Shown: positions 51,706 through 64,000, counted from the first letter of the stretch. The stretch is DNA of 64,000 bases from Microcebus murinus (GCF_040939455.1 NC_134117.1:23491501-23555500); one strand, 5' to 3'. The notes: generated by a model not told the origin, from the sequence alone. Numbers and translations are program-made.

Positions 51706-52040
51706 TTTTTTTTTTTTTTTTTTTGAGACAGAGTCTCACTTTGTTGTCCAGGCTAGAGTGAGTGCCGTGGCGTCAGCCTAGCTCACAGCAACCTCAAACT
51801 CCTGGGCTCGAGTGATCCTTCTGCCTCAGCCTCCCGGGTAGCTGGGACTACAGGCATGCGCCACCATGCCCGGCTAATTTTTTATATATATATCAGTTGG
51901 CCAATTAATTTCTTTCTATTTATAGTAGAGACGGGGTCTCGCTCTTGCTCAGGCTGGTTTTGAACTCCTGACCTTGAGCAATCCGCCCGCCTCGGCCTCC
52001 CAAGAGCTAGGATTACAGGCGTGAGCCACAGCGCCCGGCC
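51706..52040 (-). mobile_element. Young Alu, GCTGTGG subtype, with TSD
   Basis: CTGTATATAGTTTT at 51692-51705 and 52041-52054. By eye it differs from the copy at 35005 at about three bases outside the T-run. Confidence 0.96.
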
Positions 52041-52053
52041 CTGTATATAGTTT

Positions 52054-52465
52054 TGTTACATTCGAGATTCGCAGGGCCGCAGGACAGAGAGACATAGTCA
52101 CCGAGGCTGTAATTATCAAAAGGAGCTTTATTGTCTAGCTCGATTTAGGGTCCGAGCCTCCAGAGTGCCAGCGCAGTGGCCTCTTCCTCAGGCAGGGACC
52201 CCCCCCCTTTTGTGTGCTAGTGACCTTTTTATAGCAAAGTTGTTTACACACTGATCATGCATCAGCCCCCACAGTGATTCTTACTTCATCCTGCCTCTGA
52301 TAGGTTCTAACCTGTTCCGGGTGCTAGCTGAGAGACTCCGGTTTCTGCGTTCTTTGTCTTTTTCCTCTGCATCCCATAATGTACTCATAATGCCTTGTGG
52401 TTAGCAAGCAAGCAGAAAACAGAAGCTGGAAGGTGTCCATTGTCCTTATAGCCCAGTATATTACA
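52054..52465 (-). mobile_element. Solo LTR of an endogenous retrovirus, with 4-bp TSD
   Basis: Plus-strand ends TGTTACA...TATTACA; GTTT flanks both sides (52050-52053, 52466-52469). AAGGAGCTTTATTGTC is a polyadenylation region in antisense. 412 bp, no internal genes. The 4-bp duplication suits an ERV1-like element. Confidence 0.75.
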
Positions 52466-53130
52466 GTTTACACTAACTACAGATTTCTGCCATTCTGCAT
52501 TATTTTGTCTAATTTGCCAGATGAGTATTACATGTATTTGACTATTTAGCCTTGAGAAACATTGCCAACTTTTTTAACCTAAAGTCATGTTAGAATCTCT
52601 ATCTAGTTTGTGGTTATCTCTATCTAATTTGTTTTAGAGCTATGTAAGCCAGCTAGAATAATGTGTAGGTTGAAATAGCACAAACATTCTGTATTAAAAC
52701 TATAATAACTTTAAGTTACATGCGTAAGAATTTGGTATAGTGCAGTGTAAATAAGACCAAGCTGTAACTTGGAAAGTAAGCATTAGTATCTTTCATAAAT
52801 ATGAAGTTAGTAAATGTCATTTTTTTAAGTCTTGAATTGCTGGTTTACTTTTGAAGTAGGTTTGATGAAATGATTCTTGAAATATTTCTATGTAGATCTA
52901 AGAGCTTTCAGGAAAAAGAAACATAGATAGGAGATTGGATTTAAGATGCTTTAATTGACATGAAAAAATGTGTGAAATTTTTAGCCGCTGGCACATGATG
53001 GGCACTCTGAAGTTTTGACTCCAAGTAGAAACCTACTATACATTCCTCTAGACATAAAGTATAATACTATGTTGTGCAGAAGTTTCAAGTATTAAAACAT
53101 TGTGGGTTTTAACATTATAAACAATTTATT
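52466..53130. other. Intron, unassigned
   Basis: A/T-rich, nothing recognised. Confidence 0.4.
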
Positions 53131-53330
53131 AAGCACTTTCTGTATTAGTCAGTGTTCTTAGCACCTTATACCTATTAATGCATTGAATCCTTTTTCTAAT
53201 TCTGCCCATTTTGGAGTGGAAACTGAAGTGATTATATAATTTACTTGGTCACGAGCTAGTTGATGTTGCAGACAATCTTTGAAACCCAGCATTGTGGCTC
53301 CAGAGTCTTCTGCACTCTTAACCACAAGTA
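53130..53330 (-). mobile_element. MIR SINE
   Basis: TATTAGTCAGTGTTCTTAGC, GGAGTGGAAACTGAAGTG and CACTCTTAACCACAAG in antisense order. Confidence 0.65.
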
Positions 53331-53334
53331 TAAT

Positions 53335-53600
53335 TCTGTGTCTTCAGCCAAATTATTTAACTTCTTTGTCCTTTTTCCTTCTTTGTAAAATGAGGGTAAT
53401 ATCCTTATTAGTATAGTGATGAATAGAGAAATAAAGATAAAAATAGAAATTAAAAACTCAAAAAATAAAAAAACAAAAAGTCAGGATAATAGTACTTAAT
53501 TCATAGGTTGTTGTGAAAATGTGTACTGTAGTGCTTAGAATCATACATGAAAAATAGCACTCAATGAATGTTAACCATTATTAATGTTAGCATTATTAAG
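53335..53600 (+). mobile_element. MIR SINE with an A-rich insertion
   Basis: TTATTTAACTTCTTTGTCC, TTTGTAAAATGAGGGTAATA, then an A-rich block (about 53425-53478), then GGATAATAGTACTTAATTC. Confidence 0.65.
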
Positions 53601-53726
53601 ATATTGGAATCATGCATATCTCTGAATTTTTACTAAGTGGACTAAACCTTAGTCTACAAAAAGGTAGAAATACTGTGGTGATTATTTCTGCCTTTCTGAT
53701 TTTTTATCTTTTTATTTTATAAGCAG

Positions 53727-53768
53727 AAAGAGCCAAAACAAAGTTGGGTAGTGAGCAGGAGCTGATTG
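53727..53768 (+). other. NT5C2: Candidate NT5C2 noncoding exon
   Basis: A strong pyrimidine tract and acceptor (TTTTATTTTATAAGCAG) and a strong donor (GATTG|GTAAGAG) bound 42 bases with no ATG. Position between exon 1 and the coding exon fits an alternative 5' UTR exon. Not confirmed by transcript data. Confidence 0.45.
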
Positions 53769-53779
53769 GTAAGAGAATG

Positions 53780-54200
53780 AGTTCTTTTTGAAATAATGCA
53801 AAATTTTTACTTTTTTATTTATTATCCAGGGTTCATTATTTAAGGTGCAAAGTATTAGATATTGACTGAATGTAAAAATTGTACAGCTTTGTTTATACCT
53901 TATGTTTTAAAGACCTCAGTTAATTATAGCAATGTTTTGAAGAAAGAGCCCAATCTTTTAAAATGTTTTTTTTTTACATGCTCTCTTGTTCCTTTGTGTC
54001 AGTAATCATTGAAGGTCTAGTATTATTCAAAACATTCAGTTAGAAGCAACCTTAATGAGCTGATGTAGAACATATATATAGCATTCTGCATGATATGGCA
54101 GAGTAGTAGCAATAGAATGTTTATGAGAACATAACAAAATTCAAGTCTTTTTGTATATTTTCAACACTTTAGAAACATGAAATAAATTTGTATTTTCCAG
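53780..54200. other. Intron, unassigned
   Basis: A/T-rich DNA between the two candidate cassette exons. Confidence 0.4.
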
Positions 54201-54270
54201 TTACAACTTCAGACTACAGATAAGAGCACATTGTTGCTTAAAGAAGAAAAACAAATTGTCAAGGCAACAG
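54201..54270 (+). other. NT5C2: Candidate NT5C2 noncoding exon
   Basis: Acceptor TGTATTTTCCAG at 54189-54200 and donor AACAG|GTACTG at 54270/54271 bound 70 bases. The segment has no ATG and is A/G-rich (enhancer-like AAGAAGAAAAAC), typical of an alternative leader exon. Inference from splice sites and position. Confidence 0.5.
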
Positions 54271-54579
54271 GTACTGCATTTTTTCACTTGAGGAGATCTT
54301 TTCTCAACTTTGTTATTTTTCATCAGAGAACAAGGAACCATTTGTTCCCAGGCCAGGCCTGATGTTGAAATGTTAGCAAAATATTATTACATTAATCAAG
54401 CCAAGAATCTTACACATTTGTGAATCAAGAGTAGGATTTCACAAAGATTCATTTAGAGCATTAAAAGGAACTTGTGCAATATTCTTGCATTTCCAGGCTT
54501 TCACAGAATTTAGCTTCTGAAAAGCAAAGAGCTCCATGTGTAGAGGTTTAGTGGTTCATTTATTTCTGTCAGTATGTAT

Positions 54580-54760
54580 AAAGTCTGCGGTGCAAGATTC
54601 TGGGGATACAGCAGCAAATAGAACAGGCTTTACCCTCATGGAACTTAAATTTTAGAGAGGGACTGACAGAATGCAAACTGTCAAATATATCTGAAAGTGT
54701 AAGTGCAAAAAAAAGTAAAGCAGAGTAAGAGGATTGAGTGATAACTGATATGTGTGGGTA
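54580..54760 (-). mobile_element. L2 fragment, antisense
   Basis: GGGGATACAGCAGCAAATAG with CCCTCATGGAACTTAAATTTT. Confidence 0.6.
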
Positions 54761-55013
54761 GGTAAGTGCAGTTTTTTAGCTGCAATTCAGTACCCTCTGC
54801 ATCTCTTTGGTGTGCAAACTGTGAGTGTTAATTAGCCTTTGACAGGAATTGGGGCAAATGATATGAAGAACTCTGAAAATAACGAAGTGAAAAATGAACA
54901 AAATGTTCATCATGAACTATTTAAAAGATGAGAGGGTAATAAAACATTTAATGCAATTTAAACACAGTTTTAAGGAATCTTTTCTGGAAAATTGATTTTC
55001 TTCCATCTTAAAC

Positions 55014-55014
<1 letters not shown>
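54761..55014. other. Intron, unassigned
   Basis: Nothing recognised. Confidence 0.4.

Positions 55015-55078
<64 letters not shown>
55015..55078. repeat. (AT)n microsatellite
   Basis: About 30 perfect TA units in the NT5C2 intron; likely length-polymorphic. Confidence 0.97.
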
Positions 55079-55079
<1 letters not shown>

Positions 55080-55080
<1 letters not shown>

Positions 55081-56427
55081 TCCTTCCATATACTTTTATG
55101 ATGAGGAGTAAAGGTTACAAAAATACTTTAACAGATATAGTTTATTTCACAGTACTATTCTTTGAGTTATATGTGACACTATTAGCTACAGATAAGAGAA
55201 TTTCGTTTTTCAGCAGTATTGGTAGATGGCTTAAAGTAAATGTGCATCTGACCTCCCTTGTTTTTAAGGGAATGTATTTGTAAGTTCGTTGGTTTGTGGC
55301 CGTGTTGTGGAGGGGACTCTTAACCATAATAAAATGGTAAAACCAACCGGCTAAGCATTATACTTCCTTGGGTTTACTTGCTCATCTGTAAAGATTAGGG
55401 TTATCAAGGGCTACATGTTTATATAAAATGTGACTGCTTAGCACAATACGAGGCATACAGAGGATATACCTTTAACTTTTCTTTTTCCATAAAGTAAACT
55501 AATATATGTAATATGCAATGAAAGTTGTATTTATGATGACCAAAATAAATTTCAGGCTGGTGAGAAAATTTGAAATTATTCAAAATTATCCTTTCCATTT
55601 ACATCTTAGAACAGTATTCTTAGAATGAGTGGTTGATTATAAAACTTATACATTCCCAAGTTTTATGTTTTAAATACAAAATAAAAAAATTCCAGTGAAG
55701 TAATAAAACACTGATTGTTCATACTATTGTTTCCCTATTTATATTGACATACTTATTCCATTGGTAAACAAGTATTTGATTCAAACTGCCATGTGTCAAA
55801 CACTGCCTAATGCACCTGTGCTACATACTGGTAAAGTGCTCCTAGCTTCTTTCCAAGAAATTTACTGACATGACTTGAAACAGACATTTAAAATGGCTTG
55901 TGTAAGTCATGAGGGTGGAGCCAGTGAAAAATTAAAAAAAAAAAAAAGTAAAAAATATAAAATAAAATGGCTTTGTAAAAGAGCCTTTGCCAAGGTGTAA
56001 CTCTGGCAGTATGGCATTTTGTCTTAATGCAGAACTATCATGGAAATAAATTCTGACTGCTGTTTACATACTTTTATCCATTTGGGCACGAATATTATTG
56101 TAGTACACCATAATTCTTGGAGTTTTCTGAACTTTATGTTATGGGTTACAAAGGACAGAATTTCCTTTGATTGTAGTTTTAAAATAGTGGTCTTACTGCA
56201 TGTGACCATCAGCATTTTATTGGCACACTATTTAGAAGGAAAGACTATTCACTGCAGATTGCTAACCAGGCTTACTACCTACAGTTTCAGTTACTCTTTG
56301 CTTCCTGTTTTTAGCAGTTGCCTAGAGCTGTTGGAGCAGCTGGTTTCCTTTCTTTGGGGGAGGGATATGGTAGTGGTGAAGGGAACTGTGTATGTTTTGC
56401 CTATGAAATATTTTTAGAATTTGTATT
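55080..56427. other. Intron, unassigned
   Basis: 1.3 kb of A/T-rich DNA without a recognised repeat; an A-run near 55935. The 125-codon frame at 56040-56417 has no domain or splice evidence. Confidence 0.45.
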
Positions 56428-56759
56428 TTTTTTTTTTTTTTTTGAGACAGAGTCTCACTCTTACCTGGCCTAGAGTGCCATGGCGGCAGCCTAGCTCACA
56501 GCAACCTCAAACTCCTGGGTTCTCAGGGGATCCTCCTACCTCAGCCTCCCGAGTAGCTGGGACTACATGCATGAGCCACCATGCCTGGCTAATTTTTTCT
56601 ATATATATTTTTAGTTGTCCAATTAATTTATTTCTATTTTTAGTAGAGACAGGGTCTCGCTCTTGCTCAGGCTGGTTTCGAACTCTTGACCTTGAGCGAT
56701 CCTCCGGCCTCGGCCTCCCAGAGTGCTAGGATTACAGGCATGAGCCACTACACCCGGCC
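56428..56759 (-). mobile_element. Alu, antisense
   Basis: GAGACAGAGTCTCACTCTTAC to GCCACTACACCCGGCC. Confidence 0.92.
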
Positions 56760-56950
56760 ATTGTGTATGCTTTAATTTCTCTTGAATAATTACTGAGGAG
56801 TAGAAAGGTTGGGGACACATGGTAGGTGTGTGTTTAACTTTTAAAGAAATGTCAGCTGTTTTCCAAAGTGCTTGTGCCATTTTTATATTCTCAGCAGCAG
56901 TGTACCAGAATTCTGCTTACTTTGCATTCTCAACATTTGACTTTGTTTTT

Positions 56951-57588
<638 letters not shown>

Positions 57589-57861
57589 CTGACATGGTCT
57601 TTTTAATTTTAATAGGTATGTAGTGGTATCTCATTGTATTTGTAATTTGACAAGTGATGTTGAACATCATTTCATGTGCTTATTTGCCATTTGTATATCT
57701 TCTTTGGTGAGGAATCTGTGCACATCTTTTGCCTATATTGTAATTGGATCATTTGCCTTAAATTGGATTGTCTTATTTTGAGAGCTCTTTATATAGTCTG
57801 GATGTAAGTCCTTTTGTCAGATAAGTGATTTGCAAATATTTTCCCCAAAACTAGTTTGTTT

Positions 57862-58390
57862 TTTTCCTTCCAATAGAAGAGAGAAAACATTTTAATGGAA
57901 ACACAATATGTAAATACAATTTAGTTTTTTTAATTCTCTGCTAGCCATGAAGAGAGACCGATAACAAGTATATAGACAAGATGCAGAGACAATATTTAAA
58001 CTTCCTAAGGGAATAAGACATTTTAAATATTTTATATCACTCATGTGCCTGTAATATGTAAAACAGATTAACATGACTTATAAATGCCAACCTTGTGGTA
58101 GGTTGTTTTGTTTGTTTGGTTTTATAAATCACTCTCTTTCTTTACTTGGTGAACAAATATTGTCTGCGCATAGAGGCCTTCCATGGTTTTCCTATCTATC
58201 ATGTGACTACTGTCATTCTTTATTTCCTTGCCTTATTTATCTTATACCATATATTACTTATCACTACCTTATATTATCTTATACCATATATTACTTATCA
58301 CTACCTGACATCATATTATATAATTGGTAATTGTTTGACTCCTCCACTAAAACATAAGCTCCATAAGGCTGGGAATTTGTCTCTTGTTGT
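57862..58390 (-). mobile_element. Unidentified insertion, possible 3'-UTR retrocopy
   Basis: Breaks the L1 between TAGTTTGT and TAGCTTGT (near-identical flanks). Read on the minus strand it ends ATTAAA, about 22 bases, then an A-rich run, like an mRNA 3' end. Source not recognised. Confidence 0.4.
58235..58306. repeat. Tandem duplication, about 35-base unit
   Basis: CTTATACCATATATTACTTA followed by TCACTACCT occurs twice back to back. Confidence 0.9.
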
Positions 58391-58569
58391 AGCTTGTCTT
58401 AATTTTCTTAACTGTTTTTGAAGAACAAAAGTTTTAAATTTGGATAAAATCTAATTTATCAACTTTTTTTATTGATTGCGCTTTTGATATCAGATCTTAG
58501 AAATTTTAACTAACCCAAAGTTCACAAAGATTTTCTTCTCTGTGTTCTTTAAGAAGTTTATAGTTTTAG

Positions 58570-58913
58570 GCCGGGCGCTGTGGCTCACGCCTGTAATCCT
58601 AGCTCTTGGGAGGCCGAGGCGGGCGGATTGCTCAAGGTCAGGAGTTCAAAACCAGCCTGAGCAAGAGCGAGACCCCGTCTCTACTATAAATAGAAAGAAA
58701 TTAATTGGCCAACTGATATATATATATAAAAAAATAAGCCGGGCATGGTGGCGCATGCCTGTAGTCCCAGCTACTCGGGAGGCTGAGGCAGGAGGATCCC
58801 TGGAGCCCAGGAGTTTGAGGTTGCTGTGAGCTAGGCTGACGCCACGGCACTCACTCTAGCCTGGACAACAAAGTGAGACTCTGTCTCAAAAAAAAAAAAA
58901 AAAAAAAAAAAAA
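58570..58913 (+). mobile_element. Young Alu, GCTGTGG subtype, 19-bp TSD
   Basis: Exact AAGAAGTTTATAGTTTTAG at 58551-58569 and 58914-58932; A-tail of more than 25 bases. Probably one of the youngest insertions here. Confidence 0.97.
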
Positions 58914-59025
58914 AAGAAGTTTATAGTTTTAGATTTTACATTTAGGTCTGTGATCCATTTTTAATTACATTTTGTGTATGGTGAGAGCTGTGGATTAAGT
59001 TCATTTTTCTACAAATGAAGAGCTA

Positions 59026-59421
59026 CGGTGTTTCCCCGAAAATACGACCTACCCATAAAATAAGCCTTAGCAGGATTTCTAAGCATTTGCGCAATATAAG
59101 CCCTACCCCGAAAATAAGACCTAGTGATGGGCGTGGCTATGCAGCTTACCTGCACAATCCATGCATTTCCTCACGGAGCTGTAAAGAAGAGCAGCCCTTC
59201 TCATCTGCCCCATCGTGACAGCTACTATCCCAGAGGTGACCGAAAGGTGCTGGCAGCCCCACCAACAAAGTCGGCTCCCCTTGTCAGGTCCCGGCCATCC
59301 TGTGCGTGCTGCAAGCTGAGGCTTTGAGGGGAAAATAACACATCCCCTGAAAATAAGCCGTAGGGTGTCGTCTTGAGGAAAAATAAATATAAGACTCTGT
59401 CTTATTTTCGGGGAAACACAG
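59026..59421. mobile_element. Tc1/mariner-like nonautonomous element, TA-flanked
   Basis: Terminal inverted repeats CGGTGTTTCCCCGAAAATA and (right end inverted) CTGTGTTTCCCCGAAAATA. TA at 59024-59025 and 59422-59423, and the L1 reads on across the insertion. 396 bp, no transposase frame. Subterminal AAAATAAG(A/C)C motifs recur. Confidence 0.8.
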
Positions 59422-59636
59422 TAGTTGTTTCAGCACCATTTATTGAAAGGATTATTTTTTCTCGACTAAATTGCCTTTGTACTTTTGTCAATAGAATATA
59501 TATGTTTATGCCTATCTTTGGATTCTCTGTTCTGTTGATCTATTTGTCCTTACACTATTTGTCCAAAACACCACAGTGTTTTGATTGTGTAGGTTTATAA
59601 TAAAGCTTGAACTCAGGTAGTTTGTCTTCCAAATTC

Positions 59637-59730
59637 TTTTTTTTTTGTTAAGAGAGAGTTTCCTCTGTTGCCCGGGCCAGAGTGCCATGATGTCAGCCTA
59701 ACTCACAGCATCCTCAAACTACTGGGCTCT
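59637..59730 (-). mobile_element. Alu fragment, antisense
   Basis: AGAGAGAGTTTCCTCTGTTGC to ACTACTGGGCTCT, then an abrupt switch to a sense Alu. Confidence 0.8.
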
Positions 59731-59872
59731 GTCCAGGCACAGTGGCTCACACCTGTAATCCTAGCACTCTGGGAGGCTGAGGCGGGAGGATTGCTCAAGG
59801 TCAGGAGTTTGAAAACAGTCTGAGCAAGAGAGAGACCCTGTCTCAACTAAAAATAGAAAGAAATTAATTGGG
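59731..59872 (+). mobile_element. Alu left arm
   Basis: CCAGGCACAGTGGCTCACACC to AGAAAGAAATTAATTGGG; right arm absent. Confidence 0.88.
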
Positions 59873-60196
59873 GTCTGGGTGCAGTGGCTCACGCCTGTAA
59901 TCCTAGCACTCTGGGAGGCCGAGGCGGGCGGATTGCTCGAGGGCAGGAGTTCAAAACCAGCCTGAGCAAGAGTGAGACCTGTCTCTACCATAAATAGAAA
60001 GAAATTAATTGGCCAACTAATATATATAGAAAAAGTTAGCCAGGCATGGCATGCCTGTAGTGCCAGCTACTACGGAGGCTAAAGCAGTAGGATTGCTTGA
60101 GCCCAGGAGTTTGAGGTTGCTGTGAGCTAGGTTGCAGCCACGGTACTCACTCTAGCCTGGGCAACAAAGCGAGACTCTGTCTAAGAAAAAAAAAAA
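59873..60196 (+). mobile_element. Alu, full length
   Basis: GTCTGGGTGCAGTGGCTCACG to CTCTGTCTAAG and A-tail. Confidence 0.92.
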
Positions 60197-60682
<486 letters not shown>

Positions 60683-60694
60683 TAAGTATTTTGT

Positions 60695-60825
60695 ATATTT
60701 AATCCTCAAAACAGCTCTGTAAAGTGGGCACTTATTATCTTCATTTTACAGGTGATGAAATTAACATATGGAGAAATTTAGGTAATTTACCCCAGATCAC
60801 ATAGCTAGTTCTCGATTAATAAAAG
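60695..60825 (-). mobile_element. MIR SINE, next to the coding exon
   Basis: TTAATCCTCAAAACAGCTCTG, TCTTCATTTTACAGGTGATG and CCCAGATCACATAGCTAG. Starts 14 bases after the splice donor. Confidence 0.75.
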
Positions 60826-61077
60826 TCCTTAAGAGAAGGAAGTCTTTAGCTGCTAGAAAATTACACCTAATAAAAATGAAATTCTTAATTGGCGTTTATT
60901 TACAAACTGATGATAACTTTCAAACAGATTTTAAAAATTGTATCTACTGACTACTATGTGTTAGATTGACTGTAACTCCAGGCATTAGTAAATTTTTCTT
61001 GTTTAGACTAATACTTTCTCTAAGTCATTTTTTCGTTAAATGGTTAAATCATATTTTCTTTTTACTTACCACTTTTT

Positions 61078-61785
<708 letters not shown>

Positions 61786-61800
61786 TACTTACCACTTTTT

Positions 61801-62305
61801 ATAGATTCAATTAAATGCCTGCTTCTACCCAAATCTTAAGTAGCTAAGATACTTGGAAGTAGGTAATGTATTTAGAAATTCATTTTAGGCAGCAATTAGA
61901 AGTTTACATTTTCAGTGAATTTGTGGGATAGTAAGATCTGGGCCCTACTAGAACCATCTCTACTTCCCACCCCAGGAAAGCCCCGAATAAGTACAGATGC
62001 TGATATATTGGCAGTGCTAAAACGTTGCATGGGAACTTCAGAAAGTCTAAAACAATTCATCATCACTTAGCTGTTTCTGAGCTGGAGGAAAGATGAAATC
62101 AATATCACTTTTAAAGTCTTAGTGGAAAAATGGTTAAACGGGTGTAGGTATGTTTTTGTAAGCAGACAAAATAATAATTTTGAGTCCACTCTTTTCTGTG
62201 TAGGAAGGCTAGGTCAGAATTAGGTAACATTTTACTGTTTCATTATTAATATATTGAAGAAAATAGTGACTTGGTACTGAGTGTTTGAAAAGTTAATTAT
62301 TCTAT
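61801..62305. other. Intron, unassigned
   Basis: Single-copy-looking DNA; no exon recognised. Confidence 0.45.
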
Positions 62306-62320
62306 CAATAGTTGGTTTTT

Positions 62321-62649
62321 TTTTTTTTTTTGAGACAGTGTCTCGCTTTCTTGCCTAGGCTAGAGTGAGTGCCGTGGCGTCAGCCTAGCTCACAGCAACC
62401 TCAAACTCCTGGGCTCAAGTGATCCTCCTGCCTCAGCCTCCCGAGTAGCTGGGACTACAGGCACGAGCCACCATGCCCGGCTGATTTATATATATATATA
62501 TATATTAGTTGGCCAATTAATTTCTTTCTATTTTTATGGTAGAGACGGGGTCTTGCTCAGGTTGGTTTTGAACTCCTGACCTCGAGCAATCCGCCCGCCT
62601 CGGCCTCCCAGAGTGCTAGGATTACAGGCGTGAGCCACCACGCCCGGCC
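62321..62649 (-). mobile_element. Alu, antisense, with TSD
   Basis: AATAGTTGGTTTTT at 62307-62320 and 62650-62663. Confidence 0.95.
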
Positions 62650-62663
62650 AATAGTTGGTTTTT

Positions 62664-63289
62664 AAAGTAGGCTGGTGTTACTTGTCTCATAGTAGGTCAC
62701 TATGTGGCGTTTCTAGGTGATGGGTTGCTGTTACTCATTAAACCCTGAAAAAGTGAAAACATTTCACATTCATATCGAGACTCAAAATCAGTGAGTACTC
62801 ATGATTCCCTTCTGTGTGTGAGACTTTACATATGGCATTTTTTTTTATGTACACGTACAATAGAAAGGATATGGCATGTTAAAATGTAAAAGGGAGTGTT
62901 TATGTGTGTCTATGTAAATAAAACAACATACACATTTGGAAGTGATTGTTATGAAGAGAGGTATTCTATACTTTGTTGAATTATTTGCTTAGTGTTTATG
63001 CTATAAAGTATACATTTGGTTAGGATGTAACATTTTTAGCAGTGGAAACAAGGGCTAGAATTATGTAACGAAGGAGAGATCACCTTGTAAACATCCTAAT
63101 TGTATTTAATACATGTCATAGCCTGAATGTACTTCTGACTCATTTGGAATGGTATTTCCTGGAAGATTTTAGTTGGGCTCTGCACCCTACAACATTTACA
63201 TAGCAAATGCAATCTGAAACAATAGAAGAAAAAAGCATCATCAGGGGTTTGATTTATTTTTTAGATCATTGAGAAAAATATTTTAATAT
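62664..63289. other. Intron, unassigned
   Basis: A/T-rich; no repeat or exon recognised. Confidence 0.45.
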
Positions 63290-63302
63290 AGAAAAATTGG
63301 GT

Positions 63303-63629
63303 CCGGGCGTGGTGGTTTATACCTGTAATCCTAGCACTCTGGGAGGCTAAGGTGGGAGGATTGCTTGAGCTCAGGAGTTCAAGACCAGCCTGAACAAGAG
63401 CAAGACCCCGTCTCTACTAAGTAGAAAGAAATTAGCCAGACATCTAAAGGTGGAAAAAATTATCTGGGTGTGGTGGTGCAGACCTGTAGTCCCAGCTACT
63501 TCAGAGGCTGAGGCAGAAGGACTGCTTGAGCCCTGGATTTTGGGGTTGCTCTGAGCTATGCTGATGCCACAGCACTTTAGCCCAGGCAGAAGAGTAAGAC
63601 TCTGTCTTAAAAAAACAAAAAAGAAAAAA
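63303..63629 (+). mobile_element. Alu, with TSD
   Basis: AGAAAAATTGGGT at 63290-63302 and 63630-63642. Confidence 0.94.
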
Positions 63630-63649
63630 AGAAAAATTGGGTTCTTATA

Positions 63650-64000
63650 CTCTTGCAAGTATTTGCTTTAAAGAAGTTATGTATCCATTTTTTATTATAT
63701 TGCCAAAATGTATATATTTATGGTATATAACAATGTTTTAAAATATGTATATATTAAATGGCTAAATCAAGCTAACTAAACATGCATTACCTCACATACT
63801 TATCATTTTTTTTGTGATAACACTTAAAATCTATTCTCCTAGCAGTTTTCAAGTATACAATACACTTACTATTAACTACAGTCATCAGGTTGTATAATAC
63901 ATCTCTTGAACTTATTCCTCCTATCTAACAGTGTTTACTTTTGTTAATTAAAAATGTTAAATAGAAACCATTTCGAAGAAATTTCATTTTCTAGTTAGAT
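63650..64000 (-). mobile_element. L1 (L1MA/L1PB-type) 3' UTR, antisense
   Basis: CATGCATTACCTCACATACTT, GAACTTATTCCTCCTATCTA and TACACTTACTATTAACTACAG. Runs off the window. Confidence 0.75.

Overview
This window is nuclear DNA from a strepsirrhine primate, most likely a lemur. About sixty Alu elements carry the lemur-type right arm (TTGGCCAACTAATATATA, then TTAGCCGGGCATGG) and the lemur-type left-arm motif CCTAGCACTCTGGG. There is no sign of the tRNA/Alu composite elements typical of galagos. Older layers are the usual eutherian ones: MIR, L2, L1M, MLT1 LTRs and Tigger1. There is no prokaryotic gene organisation, operon or CRISPR array. Nearly all long reading frames are shadows of Alu, L1 or Tigger sequence.

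The only host gene I can support is NT5C2 (cytosolic purine 5'-nucleotidase II), on the + strand and entering at its 5' end. A CpG-island promoter lies at about 45955-46730, with a noncoding first exon ending at the GTGAGT donor at 46185. Two candidate noncoding cassette exons follow at 53727-53768 and 54201-54270. The first coding exon is 60561-60681, with the ATG at 60581, and the intron continues past the right edge.

From 1 to 45.9 kb the window is intergenic DNA upstream of NT5C2. In human, a long gene-poor gap separates the NT5C2 promoter from INA, which fits. It holds layered repeats: an L1M split by an Alu (0.8-2.4 kb); an MLT1/hAT/L1M mosaic (6.6-10.8 kb); a HAL1/L1-type element with an Alu fragment at its 5' end and an internal hAT insertion (13.5-16.6 kb); L2 and LTR remnants (21-26 kb); runs of Alus (26-29.5 kb); a near-complete antisense Tigger1 with three Alu-related interruptions (30.3-33.3 kb); and a four-layer L1/Alu/retrocopy nest (38.6-39.8 kb). 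Single-copy stretches at 10.84-12.28, 17.79-18.15 and 36.9-38.1 kb are the best places to look for regulatory DNA. The 46.2-64 kb part is NT5C2 intron DNA with more Alus, a solo LTR (52.05-52.47 kb) and a Tc1/mariner-like element inside an L1 (59.03-59.42 kb).

I found no previously undescribed multi-gene system. The unusual material is a set of well-preserved transposition scars: a poly(A)-tail-only insertion, very short 3'-end retrocopies, double Alu insertions with triplicated target sites, a possible Alu/L1 chimera, and a cut-and-paste element that looks lineage-specific. All repeat family names come from recall of consensus sequences and were not checked by alignment. Boundaries without a stated target-site duplication (TSD) are good to roughly 10-20 bases.
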